DNA of 64,000 bases, from the NCBI GenBank assembly GCA_036023115.1, contig JAYKKT010000090.1, positions 35,421,001-35,485,000 of the forward strand. The letters run 5' to 3'. The notes under the pieces were generated by a model, which made no database searches, was not told the origin of the DNA, and saw only the letters and a list, made by a program, of their open reading frames with translations. Origin of the DNA: Brasenia schreberi. Its lineage: Eukaryota > Streptophyta > Magnoliopsida > Nymphaeales > Cabombaceae. Made by a program: the position numbers and the translations under genes. Positions 36,892 through 49,800 of this stretch are shown here, in pieces (the stretch's first letter is position 1; every line of letters begins with the position of its first letter).

Positions 36892-37491
36892 ATGGTCACC
36901 TCTAAGCTTGAAGAGAATTCTCTGCCGGAGGCTCTGTTTCTGGCCCCTGGGAAGCGGCTCCCGAAGTCGAGATCTCGGCCAAGATCTTCTTCCTCTTGTT
37001 CTTCCTCATTTTTGAACTCTTGCCCATCAGCATGCCATTCTCCGACGTCTCCCCCTAAATCCTCTGGCATCCCCTTCTCATGGGAAGACCAGCCTGGTGT
37101 TCCTAAGCATCTGCAGAGTAGGGCTAATTCTTCCTTGACAAGTTCGAAATCACGGCAGTTGCAGGTGATTGGCAGTAGTCTTCCTCCTCCCCCTCTCTCC
37201 GGCTCGTCGAACCGACTGGATCATAGTTTGGTTTTCAGCGTCCGGAAGAAGGTGTCCAATCAGAAGGTCCACGATCCATTCTTCATGGCATTAGTGGAGT
37301 GCTCTAAGGATAAGATGGCGGCTGAACATGGCAGGAAAAAACAAAAAGATTGCAAATCTCGGACCCAGCTGCTGAACTTGGATCGCTTCCAGGCCTCATG
37401 CAAGACCAATGTTGCGGTTCTGGAGTCCCAAGTCCTTCTCCGGCGACCACACCGGAGTTCTTATGGTCTACTCACAAACAGATCTGCTTGA
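36892..37491 (+). CDS. DUF688-family plant protein, intronless, 199 aa
   Basis: A plant-specific protein of unknown biochemical role. The diagnostic sequence is GIPFSWEDQPGVPK (residues about 59-72), the conserved core of the DUF688 family, in which a P-F-x-W-E-x-x-P-G-x-P-K pattern recurs. Around it the protein is basic and rich in serine and proline (RSRPRSSSSCSSSF; SSLPPPPLSG) and probably mostly disordered. A second conserved-looking stretch, HDPFFMALVECSKD, lies near residues 127-140. No signal peptide or membrane segment. The start is the first ATG after the TATA box, and the single exon ends with TGA. An AATAAA signal follows 134 bases after the stop. Shorter than many family members, but it reads as complete. 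Its expression could be affected by the microsatellite block directly upstream. Confidence 0.88.
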   Translation: MVTSKLEENSLPEALFLAPGKRLPKSRSRPRSSSSCSSSFLNSCPSACHSPTSPPKSSGIPFSWEDQPGVPKHLQSRANSSLTSSKSRQLQVIGSSLPPPPLSGSSNRLDHSLVFSVRKKVSNQKVHDPFFMALVECSKDKMAAEHGRKKQKDCKSRTQLLNLDRFQASCKTNVAVLESQVLLRRPHRSSYGLLTNRSA

Positions 37492-37624
37492 GCTTCTGCT
37501 TATTATGTATCAGTTATTGGGTCTGATCTCTTAAAAAAGATTATCATCAACGTGTAACTTAGACGCCTCTATGTTTTTTGCTTGGTGCTATGCTATCTGT
37601 AAATGCTTCATTATCTTTTCCTTT

Positions 37625-37630
37625 AATAAA
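37625..37630 (+). other. Poly(A) signal of the DUF688 gene
   Basis: AATAAA in a T-rich context, 134 bases after the stop codon. Confidence 0.5.
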
Positions 37631-37639
37631 GTTCATTAC

Positions 37640-38210
37640 AAGGTTGATAGAAATATTTTCTTTCCTTTATATGCTTCAAAGATTTCGTCTGTTCTCGCTA
37701 CGGATCAAATCAAAAGAAATTCAACTTGAAGGTCACGAGTTCGAGGGGTGGATATGTGCTATCAGGATCTGCCCTAAATCCAGATTATCAATCAAGAAAG
37801 AGAGTTTTCATTTGTTGATTCCCTTCCCTACCTCACACGGGATCTAAAGATAAGGAGTAATTATACACAAACTTTGGGTTCCAGACTTCCTGTTAACAAG
37901 CAGAACCTCTCAATGACAAGAAGCCAGGACTGATCGGGAACTGAAATTTACATGTACAAATCCAGTTGAACCTGCCTGACACTGCATTCCATCCCTCTTT
38001 TAAGTTCTTTTCTTTTCTTTAGCATGAGGAAATCATATCCTGCCGAAAGACCATTAATAATTCGACTTGCTGGCAACTAGAAAGCACCAAGAACTTATGG
38101 TATCAGTTTCACGCACAATGCAAACAAGGAACTCCAATAATTTCTAGAACACAATGCTCCAGGCCCACGAGTGTCCTTGAGTTCCGGCTAGGACCACGAT
38201 TCATACATCA
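37640..38210. other. Non-coding
   Basis: Contains a weak B-box-like CACGAGTTCGAGGGG near 37735 followed by a body ending TCAATCAAGAAAGAG, possibly an old SINE. Otherwise nothing recognised. Confidence 0.4.
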
Positions 38211-38333
38211 CCTTGACTGCCAAGAGGTGCTCCCTTAGGTATTACATACTCAAGACCACCTTCTTCAAGTACTTGGTGAACTTCAGATCCACAGCATAGC
38301 CATGTAAGTACGTCCAACCCGGCTCTTCATCAG
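38211..38333 (-). other. Possible terminal exon of an unrecognised gene, minus strand
   Basis: On the minus strand a pyrimidine-rich stretch ends in TTTGCAACCGCAG at 38334, a good acceptor. One frame then reads DEEPGWTYLHGYAVDLKF and stops at 38252. A second frame, open from just inside to 38211, reads VHQVLEEGGLEYVIPKGAPL. The sequence is less AT-rich than its flanks and looks coding in character. I do not recognise the protein and found no upstream exon, so it may be a pseudogene fragment. Confidence 0.25.
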
Positions 38334-38808
38334 CTGCGGTTGCAAAGTAAAATTTGAGTAATAAAAAACAAAACCTAGCATTCCCCTTTACTAATTAGCC
38401 GCACAGACTCTTCATCGTCATTATGCTCGATATTTTATCATATAATAAGCACCAAAAGCAAAATGGCATATATAAGAATTGAATCAATGTAACTAAGAAA
38501 TTTGTTTATTAAATATATAATTTGATATGATTTATATATCGTTCTGCTTTTTTTTATTCTTCGGGCATGGTTGATGTGTCACGGGCTTCCCGATTATGTG
38601 TGTCATGACAAGAAAGAAGAAATGCGCGGCCAGTACGTGCCGGCAAGGGCTCGTGATCAGAAGGGTACGAACTCCGACCACAGCAACCATGCCCGGCAAT
38701 GTAGGTGACCTTGGAAATTGTACTGAATGACACGGAAATTCACAACGAGTCTCCGATGCCCTACTGGAAGGGCTGAATACGGGTATTCTCTCTCTTTCCT
38801 TCTTGTAC

Positions 38809-38825
38809 GAGCACACTCTCTCTCT

Positions 38826-38865
<40 letters not shown>
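38809..38865. repeat. (CT)n-(TA)n microsatellite
   Basis: A CT run passes into 19 TA units. Confidence 0.95.
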
Positions 38866-38867
<2 letters not shown>

Positions 38868-39006
38868 GAGAGAGAGAAAATGTGTCTTTAAATGTATAAT
38901 GCATCTAATGCATAATCTTATACAACATCTCCATCCTTTGATCTTTTATATTGACAGTCCAGAAAATGTACTCTTGTATCTTTGTATTTGCATTTAATAC
39001 ATATAT

Positions 39007-39557
<551 letters not shown>

Positions 39558-40502
39558 AATGCATGAGCTCGAAAAGAAATGGTTAATTAGTATTAAAATG
39601 GGTAGCATATCAACATTAATTAAGACGAGGCAAGATGTCTGATTTTACTCAAATTCTAATAACACATCATTCATGGTTAGAATCATGAGGTGTAGCCACA
39701 ATCAGTACAATAAATCTACAATTTAAACCCTAAATTATTTTTTGAGTCAATAGCATTTCCAGTTCACCAACAAAAGTATTTCACAAAAGTGCATAATTAC
39801 AACCTCAATAATAGGCTACAATGCTCAGAATACAACCTATAATATGTGTTCAGTTTCATATACCTTGCTAGTAGCATCCATTGTATACACTATTCTTTAA
39901 TAGCAAGCCAAAATGCTTCGAAGTTTGGGCATCCATAGAGTTGTTCGATCTTATTGATGAGTCTGAGCCGGCACAAAGAGCAATAGATACAAATAAAGGA
40001 ACCTGAGCGGATGAGGCTGCCAAACGTCAGTCTCATCTGCACCACTAAGCTCATATTTACATATGGAGACGAAAATCTTAAAAATATAACTTCAAAATAA
40101 TTGTTACAAAGATCGAATTCATCACCACTATTTCAGATTAAGTGTTTTAAAATGATGAAAAGATTGATGAAAATGTTAAGCACAAAGTTAATACCGACAT
40201 CATCCAAACTTAAAGACTAATATTCCAAAGCCGTTGAAGGACAGGTGCAGAGCATTTATCATGATTTAAAGATCTCTGTAGCATAAATTGAAATTGAAAA
40301 GTTAACTAAATGGTGAAGGAAGATTCATGAGAAAGTGAGAGCACAAATCATGAAACATCTTAAAAGTCAGTGATAGAAACAATGAGGAAATCTTTTATTG
40401 TAAGATGAAGTTGTCATAGGTTTAGAAAAAAAATAGCAATTTAAACCGAGAGTTGTCATTATGGATTATGGTTTTAAGTATGAGTTATATATTTTTTTAT
40501 TT
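39558..40502. other. Non-coding
   Basis: AT-rich intergenic sequence with no recognisable gene or repeat. Confidence 0.5.
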
Positions 40503-40740
40503 ACTGTTATTGCGAAATTAACTCCACCCATATAATGAATCACTCTTGCATGACCGGTCCCAAGATCGGATAAAGGAGGAGGGTTGCATTAGGCTTGCAG
40601 CAGTCAACAAAAAACTTTGTCAAACTTATCTACCATGAATTCTACAAATTATGAAATGAAAACAAAGAATCCATGTAGCCGACCCATCTAGTATGGGAAA
40701 AGGCATAGTTGATGAAGTTGATGACTGTTATTGCGAAATT
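40503..40740 (+). mobile_element. 204-bp RTE LINE 3' end with perfect 17-bp target duplication
   Basis: The insert 40520-40723 carries GGATAAAGGAGGAGGGTTGC and then the RTE tail AACAAAGAATCCATGTAGCC, ATCTAGTATGGGAAAAGGC, TAGTTGATG. It is flanked by identical ACTGTTATTGCGAAATT at 40503-40519 and 40724-40740. The part before the shared tail differs from the RTE at 62.9 kb, so it represents a second subfamily with its own 3' region. Confidence 0.9.
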
Positions 40741-41824
40741 CCATCCAAACTATAGTAAAGGTCATCATTTGTAAGATGAAGCTGAAAAACCGAGGAATTA
40801 TTTGCATTTTCCTGTGGATTTAAAGTATGCATACAGATGCCTGAATCTGGAAACAGCTTTGTGCATGCCTTTTTAATCCATTTAGTATATATACGTGTGT
40901 GTTTTTAGCCATATTTGGGTCGGTCTGGGGGAACATTTTCAGACTTTTCTATTTATGTCCATGTAGGCTTTTTATGTTCTATTACTTTTAGAAACCCTTT
41001 TAGGGCGGGATGGATAGACCTCAAATGGGGTGGGCGACTATGTATTAGAGCCCATCGATACCACTATGGGTTATAGACTTTAAGTTGATTTTCGAAATTT
41101 GGGGTGGGGTGAACGCCCCACCTCGGCTCAATGAAGATCCACCACTTATTATCGAGGGGAGCCTGAGTCAACCTCTTTTACGGTGGCAACTCGCTGATAT
41201 CAGGAGCAAGAATTTTTTACATATACTTCACAAAGATGCGCCAGTAAAATGCAATAACTAAAACATTAGGCATCAACTCGTAAATAACTGATTGGTTGAC
41301 CGCTTTTTCGAAAGATTTTCACTCCCGTATTAGATGTTCCGAGTATTGATTGGGGGGACCGGCGTCCAGCCAAATGGAAATGAGAAACAAAGAAACGAGC
41401 AACAGGATACAGTAAGAAAAAGGGGTAATACGAATGACCCAAAAATGCAAGCTATTCCGAGTACGCCGCGAATCATCACGGCCGTCACTTAGTCTCACGT
41501 ACAATGATGAATTGATAATTATAGGCCATTGCCTTGTTTCCACTCACTGTGAAGTGGACCATGTTTAAATATTCTTGTGTAGATCACACAAATTAAAATA
41601 TCTGATCAAGAGAGAGAGGAATACAATATGTTACCAACTATATATAAACATTTAAAGCATCCCATTAGTCTTGGCATCTATTATATAAGTTAGAACTCCA
41701 TAGAACATCAAGACATGATAGAGACCATTATTACCCATATTCATTAAGCACCATCTTTTTTTTTGCTAATGCATCAATAGTAATTCTTTTGGTTTCATTA
41801 AGTATGTATTAAGAGTTGACTGAT
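40741..41824. other. Non-coding
   Basis: No gene recognised. Confidence 0.5.
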
Positions 41825-42170
41825 GTACATCAAACATAAAACCCGTCATTAATATAGAACTGTGGTTCAAAAGGCTCAAACTCAGTAAAAAATGTCTGCA
41901 CTAAGAAGAGGAGGGCCAAATGAACTGAACCTATGGGCTTCCCATGAAAACACAACCACCTCTTTTCTCTCATGTTGCTTCTTACCATACACGATAACTC
42001 AAGCATCAATTTCACTCGGGGCTCGAACTTAGAATGGGTCTAGGCTGCAATTCAAGTGCGAAGTCCCATTTTCATATTTATCGATAGGTTAACAGTTTAC
42101 AAAAAGTCAACCAAACACACACAAATTAACATCTAAAGTAATTTTCAATTATATCAGTCCCCAATACAAC
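41825..42170 (-). repeat. Dispersed repeat A, minus copy
   Basis: Reverse complement of 30321-30642, with small indels. Beyond 42170 this copy continues with CTAAAGAAACCAAGTCC, which at 30.3 kb is replaced by the arm of the large inverted repeat but is found at 30718-30734. Confidence 0.9.
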
Positions 42171-42837
42171 CTAAAGAAACCAAGTCCGGCAATGGTCTAA
42201 CCCTGCAACAGCCGGTTCCAAGCCCAAAGAAGGGAAGAAAGTACTGTTAGGTAACCAACAGTGGATCGAGCAACAACCAGTTGGACTTCCTCATTTTCGC
42301 TTATCGATAGGCTAAAAGTTTACAAGTCAGCTTATATCAGCTGTTTACAGAAGACTAACCAGCGCTTAGGTTATTACGTCTAGACAGTGGCATGTAATAA
42401 TCCACACTCTTGGCCCTAAACCCAAGCAGAAGACAGAAAAGTGGGTTTAACGTGTCCTTATTGTCAAACTGTGAGAAAAAGATCAAAATATAAAATAAAT
42501 TTATCTCGTTATTGGAAAGAGAAATGTCAGTTGCCACTTCGTAGACCAATTTCGATCACATTTTGGTCAGCTAGACGGCAGTGAAATATGCCCAGAAGCG
42601 ATTCCACTTTCTGAAGTACCTGAGAAATTTATTTTCATTTTCTACATATTCATGCAGAAAAAAATTATAAAATTGTTTCTATAACGAATATTTAGAGACG
42701 TGCCTTGAGAAACAACTAGAAATTCCACATAAAAGCAACATTTCACAAGGCTCCTGTACCCTCACTGTAAATGCACAAAGAACCTGCCCAGATCTCTCTC
42801 TCACACATGGAATTTTGTATAGATTGACACAAATACT
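42171..42837. other. Non-coding
   Basis: No gene recognised. ATCGATAGG words near 42305 echo repeat A. Confidence 0.4.
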
Positions 42838-43405
42838 TAGGGTCAATTTTTAAAAATGATAAAAAAATGGATAGAGATGTTAATGAATTAAAATAAGAGG
42901 AGCATTAAGTATTCTATATAATAAGAAGATACTGAAAGGTAAATATTATAGAGCACCAATTAAACTTACTATATTTTATGGTTTTGAGTGTTGGACAGTT
43001 AATCATAATCATAATCACGGACAAAAGATGTGTGTATTAAAAATGAAGATGTTGAGATAGATGAGTGGTCACACGAGAAAAGACACTATACATGATTATG
43101 AGGTTATTAGAAACACATTGAGAATAACACTAATAGAGGATAAAACGAGAAAAAATCGTTTAAGATGATTTGACATTTAGATAGACAAACCAAGGACGCT
43201 CCCTTAAGAAAATATGAAAGACTAAATTGTGAAAATGTTAAAAAGACGAAGAGGGAGACTACAAAAGTGTGAAAAAAAAACAATAAAGAATGATCAAATT
43301 TATATTGAGTTAACTGCTAGCATAGCACATGATAGGACTCGGTGGAAACAAAGAATCCATGTAGCCGACTCCATCTAGTATAGAAAAAGGCTTAGTTATG
43401 TTATC
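42838..43405 (+). mobile_element. Degenerate RTE LINE 3' fragment
   Basis: Collinear with the last ~560 bases of the RTE at 62.9 kb (AGGGTCAATTTTTAAAAATG; AGGTAAATATTATAGAGCAC; GGTTTTGAGTGTTGGACAG; CCATGTAGCCGACTCCATC), but with many substitutions and stops. It is older than the copies at 50.6 and 62.9 kb. Confidence 0.9.
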
Positions 43406-43882
43406 CTTCAAAGATACTCACCAACTAGGTACCAATCTACCTCAAATCAAATGCTTAGAAGTTTGAGAATTAACTAAACTGAATATAGCACAATGAAAAA
43501 TAACAAAAGCAACACCCAATTTCAAGACGAATTCATCACCAACAAAATCAATTGATTAAACATGAGAATATACGAATAAACAAAAATCACCTTCCAAACA
43601 AACACAGGCAATCCTGGGCCACAACCTTTCATCAAAAGAGAACCTTCTCTATAATACAGATTAACCAGCATTTACTTACAAAAAATAGCCCTCCCATGAA
43701 CCATTCCGACTGGCTGAGGCAAGCTGCCGTTGCTGTCACCATATACAAAGGATTTTCCCTTCCCCACACATCAAACAAGCCTTGATACTGCTTTAGCACT
43801 TCAAATAAATTGAACTTGAGCAGAATGGGCCTGTTGAGTCAAATGCTACCATAAACCATAAGTGGGCTACAACAAAATTCAT

Positions 43883-46800
43883 TCACACAATATTGTCGAC
43901 CCTGTCAATGACATCCAATGCTTTCAACCTATCAATATCGAAATCGATCACAGGTAAAGGTGGTGGCCTTCTTGGAGGAGGAAAGAACTCTTTCTTGCTC
44001 CCACTACTTGGAGAATGGCTGCTACTTTTAGTCAACCTGTAATATTTTTTTGACTTCGACTTTGCAGTATCAAACTCTTGACTTTTACTAATTCCAGGGG
44101 TCAGCTTTCTTGAAGTTACTTCCCGCAGCATATCTCGGTCTTCTTGTGAAAGGATAGATGATTTTTCCATCTTATTTGACTCCTGTAATAGGGCCGGAGG
44201 AATCTTTTTTGTGGGGGATCGGATGGGTGATTTGATGGGGGACCTAACACCAGGGTGGAGACCAGACTTTGCGTGGCTCACCAGATGGTGAAGCCATACA
44301 ACTAGTTCAAGGATGTACTCCTCCGTCTTCTCCTTGTCGGCATGATACAAGGTCTCTAAGCGTGTAATATCAGCTTGGCCGGTTGGTTTGCGATTCACCT
44401 CCGAACTGTCCATAGATATTAAAGATGGCTCATGTGAATGTTACACCAAGAAAATGAAAGAGCTACTAACATTATTATCATTCCGACTTACCCACTATTT
44501 GCCCATTCACCAACCCATCCAAAACCGTGGTGTGCTCTGGTAATTTGAGACAGGAAAAATCAAGAAAACCATTAGTAACTATTAATGGTAGCTACTGAGG
44601 TCAAAAGAGGAAAATTCTGCATTACTTGGTTGTATTCGAAGCAACAGGAACCAGCCACTGCAAAGTTTTCTCCATCTCTGCTTTGATCTGAGGCACAGTA
44701 AGCTGCACGTGTTCATGCACATGGAAATATTAGTTCTTGAACCATAACAAACAGATCTTTCTGACAACCAGACACTAGCAATTCCATGCCATAACAGGTC
44801 AACATTTGCAGAATTTCATAAGACAAGTTGCTACAAGAACTAATAAAGACTATGCACAAGAAATTAAATTAATTGATCTTCACATAAGATGTGAATTTTA
44901 TGATTGGACAATTAAACAGGGTGCACGACTCATTTTTTTCTACATGGAGCTTGAATTATTTTAATTATCTTCTGCAACAAGGTTATCATACTGGGACTTG
45001 ATCTCAAAGTGATCGGCACCATATTGTTCAACTACTCCAACTGAAGTCAGTCTGAAGAAATATAAAATTGTACAGTCCACTTGAATTGACTAATCACTGC
45101 TCTAAAGCCTAGCTACAACCTATAAACCTCGGACAATCCGTAAGCTATCTGCTCAAACCACTGTAACCTGTTTCTATATTACCTATAACCAGCGCAAATA
45201 TCACACCAATAATCTTCCCCACTTTGTGCATAAAGTTATAAACTCACCAGTGTAGGACTAAATAGGTGTTATTCTGAAATCATAAACCATTCTTTATCTA
45301 GCATGAGAGATTTAACACCCAAACCTTAAGGACGATTCAAAAGGAACTCTAGAACCAAAACCAATTTAAGCTTTCCACATTTGAAAATATTCATATCAGC
45401 AGATGACCACCTATGGAACTTCATCAGAGATCAAATCCAACAAGGAAAAAATTCGAGCTTCATGAAACTGCATATCAACTGAGAGAAAAGGGATGGTGAA
45501 GAATATAAACGCATCCTATCTACGAAACTTGTAGTGCACAGTTTCACCAAGGAATTTGTGCAGCACAATACAGGGATGGTGAAGCATATAAACAATCATG
45601 ATTCTAAAAGAACAGAAACATTGAAACTGTATTCATAATCATCTTTGTTATCATTAAAATTCTTAATAAAAAAAGAAATCAGGTATAAATGCAAAATGAT
45701 AACATAAATCTACTAAGAAACTCAACAGAATTTATTTTAGCTTTTCTAAGTTGTCCAATGTTAAGTTGACAGTTAGTCTCTAGTTGGTAAATCAGTCATC
45801 TATTATTGGAAATTCTCAACATCTCACATCTCGGGCTCATGTACCATGTCTGACAGGTCAGCTCGGGGTTGACCATGACAGGGCTTGCAATCACGGGGTG
45901 AGCCAGTACCACAAATAGATATTTCCCTTTCATTTTACCCATTACTCAGAATGGAAGATATTTCCTCTTCATTATACCCATAACTCAAAATGGATAATGA
46001 TCATTTAAGTAAATCGAGCTTTCACTATCTTTTGCTACCAACTAGGGCTATGTGAGTTGAGAAATTAAATCTGTGTTCCATGTGTTAGATATGGAAAAGC
46101 TCTCGAGAGGCATACCTCTTCACTAACATGGAAGGATTGCAATTTTGGACGCAAAGCTGATTTTATGTTTGGGGGCAGTCCTTGGTATAAAGTATCTCTT
46201 GTGTTTGGAGGAATAGAACTTGGCCGTGATACCTACACAGTTGACAATTTTCTTGAGCCATATCATACACAATCACATCAATATTATTCCCCGGTCCTGC
46301 TTGAAATGAAGTATAGAAAGACATCCATTATGCAGCAAATTTCATATTGAGACAAGTTAATCACAAGAATGGCATTGGCAGAACTGATATGAAAACCAAT
46401 CAACATAACTTTAGAATCTCTACAGAGGATCCACTAACAAAAGGAAGAGCAACAAATGCATATGTTCTGCTTCAAGAACCCCAATGATCTTGAAAGAAAA
46501 TCGTCCAGGTGTAGTGAGTCATACCACACAACTGTGAAGCAAGGCTAAGGCATGAAAGCTCAAAAACAAAATTTATAAATTTTAGGACAATTAATAAATT
46601 TTGAAACAACAGACAAGAAACAAAAAAAGCGCATCATATAAGAAATCATTGTTAAAAAAGGAACCATAAATAAGTTTTGGTCAAGTTATAAGACTACAGC
46701 AATAATTGTTTTGAGTTTCAACTAAAAGATAAGGCCCATTCAGCACACTTTAAAAAACAATGTTATCAATAGCGGTTAGCAAGCTGTTCGCGATTGACCC

Positions 46801-49800
46801 TAATATAACGGTTGTAGGGATATAACAGATTTAGTGGTGCACTAATATTTAAAATTAAAAACTAATATATATATATATATATGTGTGCGTGTGTAAGTAA
46901 TGGATTCTCTAATTTCTAAAAAATATCAAAAGACATAACCACCACATCCATAAATATGAATCAGACTAAACAAACAAATTCTATACAAATAATAAATACC
47001 ACATGTTTATCTCAAGAACGCACATGCTGTTTAAATTGAAAGATAAAAAATAAAATAATCTCAATTCATCCCAAGAACCCATGCCAAATGGTTAAGCCTT
47101 ATGTTAACCATGCTAGTAAAAAAATAATTCATCAAACACTGACAGAAGGGTATACATGCGAAGTGTATGGATTTGTTATTGCAGTGATAGAAGAAAATAC
47201 GTGAGTATCAAGAAGGACATATACACAGTACATTTTCAACATGGGTTTATATACAAACAATCCAAAAAAATGATGGGGGAGTGACCTCTCGTCATTTAAA
47301 AAAAATGTGCGTGAGAGAGAGAGAACAGGAGAGCCCAACCCTCACTTGAATCCCATGCTCATCATTGCCACCTAATCCCCCTTCCTCTCTCTTTATCTGC
47401 TGCTCCATTCAACATGTTGAAGTATCATCTTCATTACAAATACATTATAGCGTGTTATAGTGCCCTATTAACTACATACATAGATGGACGTTGTTTCTAA
47501 ATTGAGTGAATGGTATAAAGCATCAGTACCAAAGTTGCCTAACAGCGACTAACACATTTCTATGAATAACTAGTGAAACTGATTAATAATTCTAAGCTGA
47601 GTAAGAGAAAAGGAGAGAAGAATGAAAAAGAATCTTGGAAATTGGCTAAAAGATAAAGAGAGGAAGGCGTGAACTGAAGCAAAACGCAAAAAGATAAGAA
47701 AATGAGTCAAGAGCAAGAAAGAAGACAAACAAATAAAGGCATGATGCACATGCATTTTACTCAGTAACAGGCATGGAAAGGCACTTGCCTTCTCTGTGTG
47801 AACCCTCGAGACAAATGCAGAACACAACACCTTAAAGCCCAAGAGCTGTTTAAATAAAGGCACTCACCACGTCTTATAGGTCAGTTCGGTGCATAAGGGC
47901 ATGCCAGGAGGTGTGCTTGTTCAGCCTGACTGAGCTGGGTAGCTGAAGTGACCCCTCCAATGAATGGATATCAAGAGGGTCATGGTTCACCTCACGCTTG
48001 AAGCAACACACCTGGCCCTTTATGCAACAGGCTTGCATCTCAAACTTCTTTTGTGCCTCAGAGCTTGACAACCCAAAATTTGGATCTTTAGGGCTCTAAA
48101 CAAATCTCAAACTTACTTCTGACAGTTTCTGGTAGAAAATCAACTTTCACGTGATGAATATCATGTGTCCAGAATGGCATTTTCTAGTTTTGACCAATAT
48201 TGACAACCATCAAAGCAAATCTGTAAGTTTTCCAACCTGTCCAGTTTAATGACTTCGACGTCGCTACTTTTTTAAAAAAGATGACCACTACCTTTTGATG
48301 ACACTCCAGAGCTCATTAAATCCTAGAAATGCATCTTGAGAATGAAAAATATTCCAAATCAGGTCACTACAAATCATATGATTGATACTTGACACACAAT
48401 TCTAATAACTGTAATATAATGAAAAGCAATATGAAATCTAGGACAGCACAATGTTGTTTTGGATTTTTAATCCAAATAAAATTTTCTATCATGTATTATC
48501 ATTGTATATATACTTGTCTTGTGGTTCGTGCTTAGGAGAAATTAAGCCCTAAATCGCACATAACATTTGAAAATCTTTCAACGGTTGATTGATCACCCTC
48601 AATATATCCTAATTCCACTAAATACCATGATATACAGAAACTACCAAAACTGCTTATCGCTATGATATATGCATGTAGACAGCACATAACGGTACACTTT
48701 GAAAAACCAAGTTTTTTCAGCACCTCCTACTTTGAGGAACTAAGTTTCTTTAGCATCTCCTACCTGATATCAAACATTTGAAGCTACCAGTATGAGACAA
48801 AAAAAAAACACGCAAGCAACAATGTCAAAATGGATATAACTCACGAGAGTATCTATTTGAGTGACAATATTAGCGAAGTGCAATGCAAGACCCGCAGACC
48901 CCAATCTCTGGTGGTTGTTGGAGGCACCCTTCTTTTCTGCTGTGAGGGCTCCTATAGACAGCAGGCACAAAGTCATTATCATATCATTATTCTTCAATTG
49001 AATAATACAAAAAGAATACAGTTGAAAGTACATCTACACTACAGTTAGCAACAGCACCACATGCATCTATTATGTGTGCTTCTTTATAGTACCACAAAAG
49101 GATGTAGGTTTGCCACAAAATTGAATTCAAGGGCACACTTCACACAAAACCATACAGAAAACTTTAGCAAGTTTTCCAAGCATGTTCATGGAAAAGGGTT
49201 CGGTTAAATCACATAATGCAAACAGCAGCTCCACTTCAAAAAGGAAGCTGCGGGTATTGGGTTTCATCTTAGGTAGCACTGACTGTCAGGCCAGATTACC
49301 TAAAGCTAACCATGAGGCCAATTCCTACATTGTTAAGCATTTAAGTTTTGGCTAAAGGAACATCCAGAACCACTTCATTAAGATGAAACATGAGGTAGGA
49401 AATTCAAACTAGTCCCAGAGATAAAAAGAGATCAATATATTCTGTAACATATGACCTTCCAATAATTCCCACTTCAAGTGTCAAGACATAATCTTGTTCC
49501 AAGTTCTGACTCCACTGGTCCAAGAATAAGAAACACAAAGAAGCAATCCACCACTTCTCACTAACGAACCCCCAAAAAATGGTCGAAACATGAAAGCAAA
49601 ATCGAACATAAATGAAAGCACATACCATCACCCCCAAAAGCTTCATGGATTCCGAGATGTAAGAAATGGACAATGTCCACAACTTTCTCCATGACCTAAA
49701 ACAAGCAAGACCAGAGCACCTTCGGTTTAACTTTCACCAAATAAATGGTACATGAGAAAATAAGCAAAAAGGAAAAACTCCTAGTGCAAATGTCACCGAA

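Noticed and set aside
42355..43785. Short open frames before the PSI1-like 3' end
   Set aside because: They overlap a decayed RTE fragment or have no plausible domain.
47874..48071. 65-codon minus-strand frame inside a PSI1-like intron considered as an extra exon
   Set aside because: The flanking exons (48845-48951 and 46116-46232) already join in frame to give the conserved family sequence, leaving no room for an additional exon.
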